Shown here: one piece after another, positions 58,125 through 64,000 of the stretch
How the letters are laid out: every line of letters starts with the position of its first letter
Position numbering within the stretch: position 1 is the first letter of the stretch
Source: Pseudomonas putida
GTDB lineage: Bacteria; Pseudomonadota; Gammaproteobacteria; Pseudomonadales; Pseudomonadaceae
Assembly (NCBI RefSeq): GCF_001941965.1
Contig: NZ_MKZO01000036.1
Span: 310,001 to 374,000 of the forward strand
Direction: 5' to 3'
Length of the DNA stretch: 64,000 nucleotides
The notes under the pieces: model-generated
Told to the model about the DNA's origin: nothing
The model's input: the letters and a program-made list of their open reading frames with translations, nothing else
The model's database searches: none
Made by a program: the position numbers and the translations under genes

Positions 58125-58717
58125 TACAGGGTTCCCTTGGTCGAAGGCATCTGCCCGGCCATGCGCTCGTCCAGCTCGACGGCCATGCGCAGCGCGCGGC
58201 CGAAGGCCTTGAACACGGTTTCGATCTGGTGGTGGGTGTTGTGACCGCGCAGGTTGTCGATGTGCAGGCTGACATTGGCGTGGTTGACGAAGCCCTGGAA
58301 GAATTCCTGGAACAGGTCGACATCGAAGCCGCCCACGGTCGCGCGGGTGTACGGCACGTGCATCTGCAGGCCCGGGCGGCCGGAGAAATCGATCACCACC
58401 CGCGACAGCGCTTCGTCCAGCGGGACATAGGCGTGGCCGTAGCGGCGGATGCCCTTCTTGTCGCCGATGGCCTGGTTGAAGGCCTGGCCCAGGGTGATAC
58501 CGACGTCTTCGACGGTATGGTGGTCGTCGATATGCAGGTCGCCCTTGCACTCGATGTCCAGATCGATCAATCCGTGACGGGAAATCTGATCCAGCATGTG
58601 CTCCAGGAAAGGCACGCCGATATCGAATCGGGCCTTACCAGTGCCATCCAGGTTGATCGAGGCTTTGATCTGGGTTTCCAGAGTATTGCGCTCGACGGAC
58701 GCCTTACGTTCGACCAT
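58124..58717 (-). CDS. hisB: Imidazoleglycerol-phosphate dehydratase HisB
   Basis: 197-residue monofunctional dehydratase (no HisB phosphatase domain, as usual outside the enterics). The metal-binding FLEHMLDQISRHG and DDHHTVEDVGI, then ALRMAVELDER with SLHIDNLRGHNTHHQIETVF, are conserved. The ATG at 58717 is used; the GTG just before it adds one residue. First gene of hisB-hisH-DUF2164-hisA-hisF. Confidence 0.98.
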   Translation of the reverse strand: MVERKASVERNTLETQIKASINLDGTGKARFDIGVPFLEHMLDQISRHGLIDLDIECKGDLHIDDHHTVEDVGITLGQAFNQAIGDKKGIRRYGHAYVPLDEALSRVVIDFSGRPGLQMHVPYTRATVGGFDVDLFQEFFQGFVNHANVSLHIDNLRGHNTHHQIETVFKAFGRALRMAVELDERMAGQMPSTKGTL

Positions 58718-58846
58718 CACCAGCTCCGCAAAATCATTGGGCGAAAAAGGCGGTCATTATAGGCGCAGAACGTCGCATCTTGAAACGAAGATGACGTGTG
58801 GTGTGAGGGGTTTTGCGCCCGATTTTCGGGCTGATGGGCAATTCGA

Positions 58847-58930
58847 GGGCCTCATCGCTGGCAAGCCAGCTCCCACAGGGTCCGCGGTGCATGCGATCCC
58901 TGTGGGCGCTGGCTTGCCAGCGATTGGGCC
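58847..58930. repeat. REP pair, family A copy 6
   Basis: Inverted REP doublet between the hisB 5' region and the end of the MFS gene (both leftward). The right-hand unit reads GTGGGCGCTGGCTTGCCAGC, with A-to-C and no other change. Confidence 0.88.
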
Positions 58931-58954
58931 GCAAGAGCGACCCAAAACCCCGGA

Positions 58955-60613
58955 TCAGTGGAACAGAACAGCCGTCTTCTGCAGCGTCGCCCACACACCC
59001 CAGGCCAGCGGAATGCCCACGGCCAGCCAGGCCGCGATCACCAGCGGCAGGGTGCCGTCGGCGGCTTTCCACTCCAGCACGGTACTGCCATCAGCGCCCT
59101 TGTCATGCCCGATCGCCTGCTCGGCGGCCAGTTGCTCTTCGGTCATGAAGTACTTGTCGGCCACCGGACGCACCATCGCGTTGCAGATAAAGCCCAGCAC
59201 CAGCAGGCCTGCAAGGATGTACAGGGTGATGTCGTAGGCCGCAGCCCGCTCCACACCGATGCTCAGTTGGTACTCGCGCAGGTAGTTGACCAGCACCGGA
59301 CCGAGCACGCCCGCCGCCGCCCAGGCGGTCAGCAGGCGACCGTGGATCGCGCCGACCATCTGCGTACCGAACAGGTCCGCCAGGTACGCCGGCACGGTAG
59401 CGAAGCCACCGCCGTACATCGACAGGATGATGCAGAACGCCGCCACGAACAGCGCGACGTTGCCCAGGTGGCCCATGTTCGGCACCAGCGAGTACAGGGC
59501 GAAGCCCAGCGCGAAGAAGGCGAAGTAGGTGTTCTTGCGCCCGATGTAGTCGGAGAACGACGCCCAGAAGAAGCGTCCGCCGATGTTGAACAGGCTGAGC
59601 AGGCCGGTGAAGCCGGCGGCGATCGCGGCGATCTGCGCCAGTTGCGCGGTGTCCAGTTCGCTGAAGGTCAGGTTGTTGCCCAGCAGCTTGCCGGCAAAGA
59701 CTTCCTGCAGCAGCGGCGAAGCCATGCCGAGGATGCCGATACCGGCGGACACGTTGAGGCACAGCACCAGCCAGATCAGGGCGAACTGCGGGGTCTTCCA
59801 GGCCACGCTGACGTGCACGTGACGGTGGGTGATCATCGAGTTGCTGGCCTTCTTCGCCGGGGCGGTCCAGCCTTCAGGCTTCCAGCCGGTCGGCGGAACG
59901 CGGTACGACAGGGCACCGCCGATCATGAAGATGAAGTAGATCACCGCCATCACCACGAAGCTCTGCCACACGCCGACGCCTTCAGGGCTGGCGAAGTGGT
60001 TCATCAGCGCTGCGGCCAATGGTGCACCGACCATCGCACCACCACCGAAGCCCATGATCGCCATGCCGGTAGCCATGCCGCGCTTGTCCGGGAACCACTT
60101 GATCAGGGTCGAGACCGGCGAAATGTAGCCAAGGCCCAGGCCGATACCGCCGATCACCCCAGAGCCCAGCCACATCAGCCAGATCTGGTGGGTATACACG
60201 CCCAGCGCGGAAATCAGCAGACCACCGCACCAGCAAAGTGCCGAAACAACACCGGCCTTGCGCGGCCCCGCGTGCTCCAGCCAGCCACCCCAGATCGCCG
60301 CCGAGCAGCCGAGGAAGATGAAGAACAGGGTGTAGATCCAGCCGAGCATGGAGATCGGCCAGTCACAGGTGGAAGAGAACATCTGGGCGAAGAAGCCCAT
60401 GTCCGGGGCGCAGGCCACCGGCGCAGTGATGCCGATCGCCTTCGACAGCGGCAGCCAGAACACCGAGAAGCCGTAGGCCATGCCGATGCACAGGTGGATG
60501 GCGAGTGCGGCAGGCGGAACCAGCCAGCGGTTGAAACCGGGTCGAGCGACGATGCGCTCCTTGGACAGGAAACCAGGCGCGCTGGCCGTGGCTCCCGCAG
60601 TGATGGTGCTCAT
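58955..60613 (-). CDS. OFA-family MFS transporter
   Basis: 552-residue, 12-helix major facilitator of the oxalate/formate antiporter (OFA) family, with the family feature of a large first periplasmic loop containing CAPDMGFFAQMFSSTCDWPI and the MFS signature GFGGGAMVGAPLAAALM. The hydrophilic C-terminal tail runs to AWGVWATLQKTAVLF. Substrate unknown; family members carry small carboxylates (formate, oxalate, pyruvate, lactate). The ATG at 60613 has GAGGG nine bases upstream. Not next to any oxalate or formate catabolic gene. Confidence 0.9.
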   Translation of the reverse strand: MSTITAGATASAPGFLSKERIVARPGFNRWLVPPAALAIHLCIGMAYGFSVFWLPLSKAIGITAPVACAPDMGFFAQMFSSTCDWPISMLGWIYTLFFIFLGCSAAIWGGWLEHAGPRKAGVVSALCWCGGLLISALGVYTHQIWLMWLGSGVIGGIGLGLGYISPVSTLIKWFPDKRGMATGMAIMGFGGGAMVGAPLAAALMNHFASPEGVGVWQSFVVMAVIYFIFMIGGALSYRVPPTGWKPEGWTAPAKKASNSMITHRHVHVSVAWKTPQFALIWLVLCLNVSAGIGILGMASPLLQEVFAGKLLGNNLTFSELDTAQLAQIAAIAAGFTGLLSLFNIGGRFFWASFSDYIGRKNTYFAFFALGFALYSLVPNMGHLGNVALFVAAFCIILSMYGGGFATVPAYLADLFGTQMVGAIHGRLLTAWAAAGVLGPVLVNYLREYQLSIGVERAAAYDITLYILAGLLVLGFICNAMVRPVADKYFMTEEQLAAEQAIGHDKGADGSTVLEWKAADGTLPLVIAAWLAVGIPLAWGVWATLQKTAVLFH

Positions 60614-60718
60614 TATTGTTGCCCTCGTAGATAGGTAGTGTTCCCACATCGGGGCCGATACCCAGCGACTTTGGCGCACGCAGGCAACGAGTCGTTTTTT
60701 GAGGCAGCCGACCCTGTC

Positions 60719-60733
60719 GCGACAATTTGTCGC
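60719..60733. promoter_or_regulatory. Palindromic operator-like site in the MFS-asmA gap
   Basis: GCGACAA-T-TTGTCGC is a perfect palindrome with 7-bp arms; it overlaps a second palindrome TGTCGCGACA (60716-60725), so the TTGTCGC half-site occurs three times. It is 106 bases upstream of the MFS start and 212 before asmA. The remainder of the 331-base gap (60614-60944) is A/T-richer and shows no gene. Confidence 0.55.
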
Positions 60734-60944
60734 AAAAAGATTCAGGAACTGCGCAAGAGTAGCATTTAGCTAGCTAACAAAAGCCAAACTGATATCACTG
60801 TTTTTCTTGTAACTGAGACTTTCTTCCGCGGAACTGCCGGGGCACAGAGGGTCAAACCCGCCGCGCGCAGCAATCGCGGCGGCCAAGGTCGCAAGGCTAT
60901 ACTCTGCGGCTGACTTTTCAGATACCGACTACAAGGACTCGCCC

Positions 60945-63175
60945 ATGAAAGCGTTCGGCAAAATCCTGGGGCTGGTGGTTCTCGGGCTGTTGCTGATCGT
61001 GGTGGCCGGCGGCTTCGCCCTGACCCACCTCTTCGATCCCAACGACTACAAAGACGAGATCCGCCAACTGGCTCGCGACAAGGCTCATATCGAGCTGACC
61101 CTGAACGGCGACATTGGCTGGAGCCTGTTCCCCTGGCTCGGCCTGGAGCTGCACGAGGCGAGCATTGCCACGCTGAACAAACCGGCCGAACCGATCGCCG
61201 ACCTGCAGATGCTCGGCCTCTCGGTACGCGTACTGCCGCTGCTGCGCCGCGAAGTGCAGATGAGCGATGTGCGGGTCGAAGGCCTGAACCTGAACCTGGT
61301 CCGCGACGAAAACGGCCACGGCAACTGGGAAGACATCGGCAAGCCGCTGCCGGTCAAGGCGCCGGAAGGCAGCGCCGAGACCGCGCCGGCCACGCCTGCG
61401 CCAGCCGAAGGCGACAGCAAGCCGGCCGCCAGCGAGCGTCCGCTGAAGCTGGACATCGACAGCCTTACCGTCAACAACGCCCGGGTGCAGTACAACGACG
61501 TGCGCAGCGGCAAGAGCTTCAGTGCCGAAAGCATCCAGCTGAGCACCGAGGCCGTGCATGACGGCGTGAACATTCCGCTCAAGCTCACCGCTTTCCTCAG
61601 TTCCGGCCAGCCGGTACTGCGGGCGCGCATCGAGCTGGCCGGCGAAGCCCGCTTCGACCGCGCCCTGCGCCGCTACCAACTGGAAGACATGAAGCTGCAT
61701 GGCGAACTCTCCGGCGAGCCGCTGGCGCAGAAGAGCATGACCTTCTCCGCCCAGGGCCAGTTGCTGGCCGACCTGGCCGCCAACGTTGCCGAATGGAACG
61801 GCCTGAAGCTCTCCGCCAACCAGCTGCGCGCCCTCGGCGAGCTGCATGTGCGCGACCTGAACAGCGAGCCGAAGGTCAGCGGGGGCATTTCCATTGCCCA
61901 GTTCGACCTGCGCAAGTTCCTCGACAGCGTCGGCGTGGTCCTGCCGCCGATGAAGGACCTGACCACCCTGACCAACGTCGAGCTGGTCGGCCGCCTCGAA
62001 GGCACGAAAACCAGCCTGGCCCTGGAAGACCTGGCGCTGAAGCTGGACGACAGCACCTTCACCGGTCGTGTGGCCGTGGAAGACTTCGCCAAACAGGCCC
62101 TGCGCCTCCAGTTGAAGAACGACAAGTTCGACGCCGACCGCTACCTGCTGGCCAAGAGCGACGACGCGAAGAACGCCAATGCCGCGCGCAAGGCCGAAGT
62201 GCAAAGCACCGAAGCCACCGCCGTCGCCGGCCCTGGCACCTCGCCGTTGCCGGACGCACCGACCCAGGTCGCCTGGAGCACCGACAAGCTGCTGCCGGTG
62301 GACCGCCTGCGCGCCCTCGACCTGCAGGCCGACCTGAGCTTCGGCGTGCTGACCCTGGACAAGCTGCCGATCCAGAACGCCGAGCTGAAGGCCAACGGCC
62401 AGGGCGGCCTGATCACCCTGGAAGCCCTGCGTGGCGGCCTGTACAACGGCACCTTCGACACCCGCGGTACCCTCGACGTGCGCCCTGCCGTACCGCAGAT
62501 CGGCGTCAACGCGAAGATCGTCCGGGTACCGGTGGAACACTTCATCAAGCACGACGGCGACACCCCGCCGGTGAAGGGCCTGCTCACCCTCGACAGCGAC
62601 CTGACCGCCACCGGCAACAGCCAGAAGGCCCTGGTCGATACGCTCAACGGCAAGGCCAGCTTCGTCATCAACAACGGCGTGCTGGTCAACGCCAATCTCG
62701 AACAGCAACTGTGCCAGGGCATCGCCACCCTCAACCGCAAGACCCTGAGCGGCGAGCCACGGGGCAAGGACACGCCGTTCCAGGAGCTCAAAGGCAGCCT
62801 GGTGCTGAGCAACGGCGTGGCCAGCAACCCGGACCTGAAAGTCCGCATCCCCGGCCTGACCGTCAACGGCAACGGCGATATCGACCTGCGCGTGCTGGGC
62901 ATGGACTACCGGGTCGGGGTCATCGTCGAAGGCGACACCCGCGAAATGCCGGACCCGGCCTGCCAGGTCGGCGAGCGCTTCGTCGGGCTGGAATTCCCGC
63001 TGCGCTGCCGTGGCCCGCTGGAACTGGGCGCACGGGCCTGCCGCATCGACAAGGACGGGGTCGGCAAGCTGGCCGGCCAGGCGCTGGGCAACCGGATCAA
63101 CGAAAAACTCGAAGAGAAGCTGGGTGACAAGGTCAGTCCCGAGCTCAAAGACGCATTGAAGGGCCTGTTCAAACG

Positions 63176-63179
<4 letters not shown>
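60945..63179 (+). CDS. asmA: AsmA family protein
   Basis: 744-residue AsmA-like protein. The N-terminal membrane anchor (LGLVVLGLLLIVVAGGFALT) is followed by HLFDPNDYKDEIRQLARDKA and TLNGDIGWSLFPWLGLELHE, the AsmA N-domain, and a long periplasmic beta-rich region; the AsmA C-domain ends near LGMDYRVGVIVEGD. Members are now seen as bridge-like lipid transfer proteins between the two membranes. A low-complexity Ala/Pro stretch lies near residue 145. The stop overlaps mutY by four bases (ATGA). Confidence 0.94.

Positions 63180-64000
<821 letters not shown>

Noticed and set aside
8311..58930. Regularly repeated palindromes considered as CRISPR
   Set aside because: They are scattered singly at gene ends, with no spacer array and no cas genes; they are REP doublets.

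Overview
The window is a piece of core chromosome from a fluorescent-type Pseudomonas (P. fluorescens/P. putida side of the genus rather than P. aeruginosa). It is GC-rich. Gene order is the familiar ubiE-ubiJ-ubiB-hisIE-tatABC ... hut ... glnA-ntrBC ... secB-grxC-gpmI-envC-ctpA ... hisBHAF ... asmA-mutY backbone of the genus. The gaps carry short palindromes built on GCTGGCAAGCCAGC, typical REP sequences of this group. I see no prophage, insertion sequence, CRISPR array, tRNA or rRNA gene.

Layout. 1-6229: the start of a PHA-granule-associated small protein on the minus strand, then a rightward run ubiE-ubiJ-ubiB, hisI-hisE, tatA-tatB-tatC, rsmE (ubiquinone synthesis, histidine synthesis, Tat export, 16S rRNA methylation). 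6299-8292: an HBM-type chemoreceptor behind a FliA-like promoter. 8411-10978: a polar amino-acid ABC transporter. 11166-15474: opgGH (periplasmic glucans). 15739-17147: pip-dtd. 17343-30052: the hut locus for histidine catabolism. A leftward operon hutU-hutX-hutW-hutV-(HutH paralog)-hutH-hutI-hutG starts at a sigma-54 promoter overlapped by a HutC-type operator; hutCD is also leftward, and hutF is rightward behind a second operator. 30056-32990: a lipocalin/small lipoprotein pair and an amino-acid (PctA-type) chemoreceptor. 33104-37311: glgP-fbp-DUF924 (glycogen and gluconeogenesis). 37523-41586: a YkgJ-type cysteine-cluster protein, typA and thiI. 41684-46803: glnA with NtrC/sigma-54 control, a cupin lipoprotein and ntrBC. 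47021-47099: a short sigma-54-driven RNA, a likely NrsZ homologue. 47098-55474: a membrane-anchored protein, trmL, secB-grxC-rhodanese (minus), gpmI-envC-ctpA-yibQ (plus) and an orphan solute-binding protein. 55581-58717: hisBH-DUF2164-hisAF. 58955-64000: an OFA-family MFS transporter, asmA and the first 275 codons of mutY.

Two control themes run through the window. Nitrogen: glnA, ntrBC and the small RNA each have a GG-N10-GC promoter, and glnA has an NtrC palindrome upstream. Histidine use: both hut operators are visible.

The most interesting item is the HutH-like protein at 20930-22465. It sits inside the hut operon and keeps the histidase fold signature and length, but it has lost the Ala-Ser-Gly triad that forms the MIO cofactor, by an exact three-residue deletion. 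It also lacks the catalytic tyrosine. It therefore cannot work as a classical ammonia-lyase, and its job is open. Next is the very short NrsZ-like RNA.
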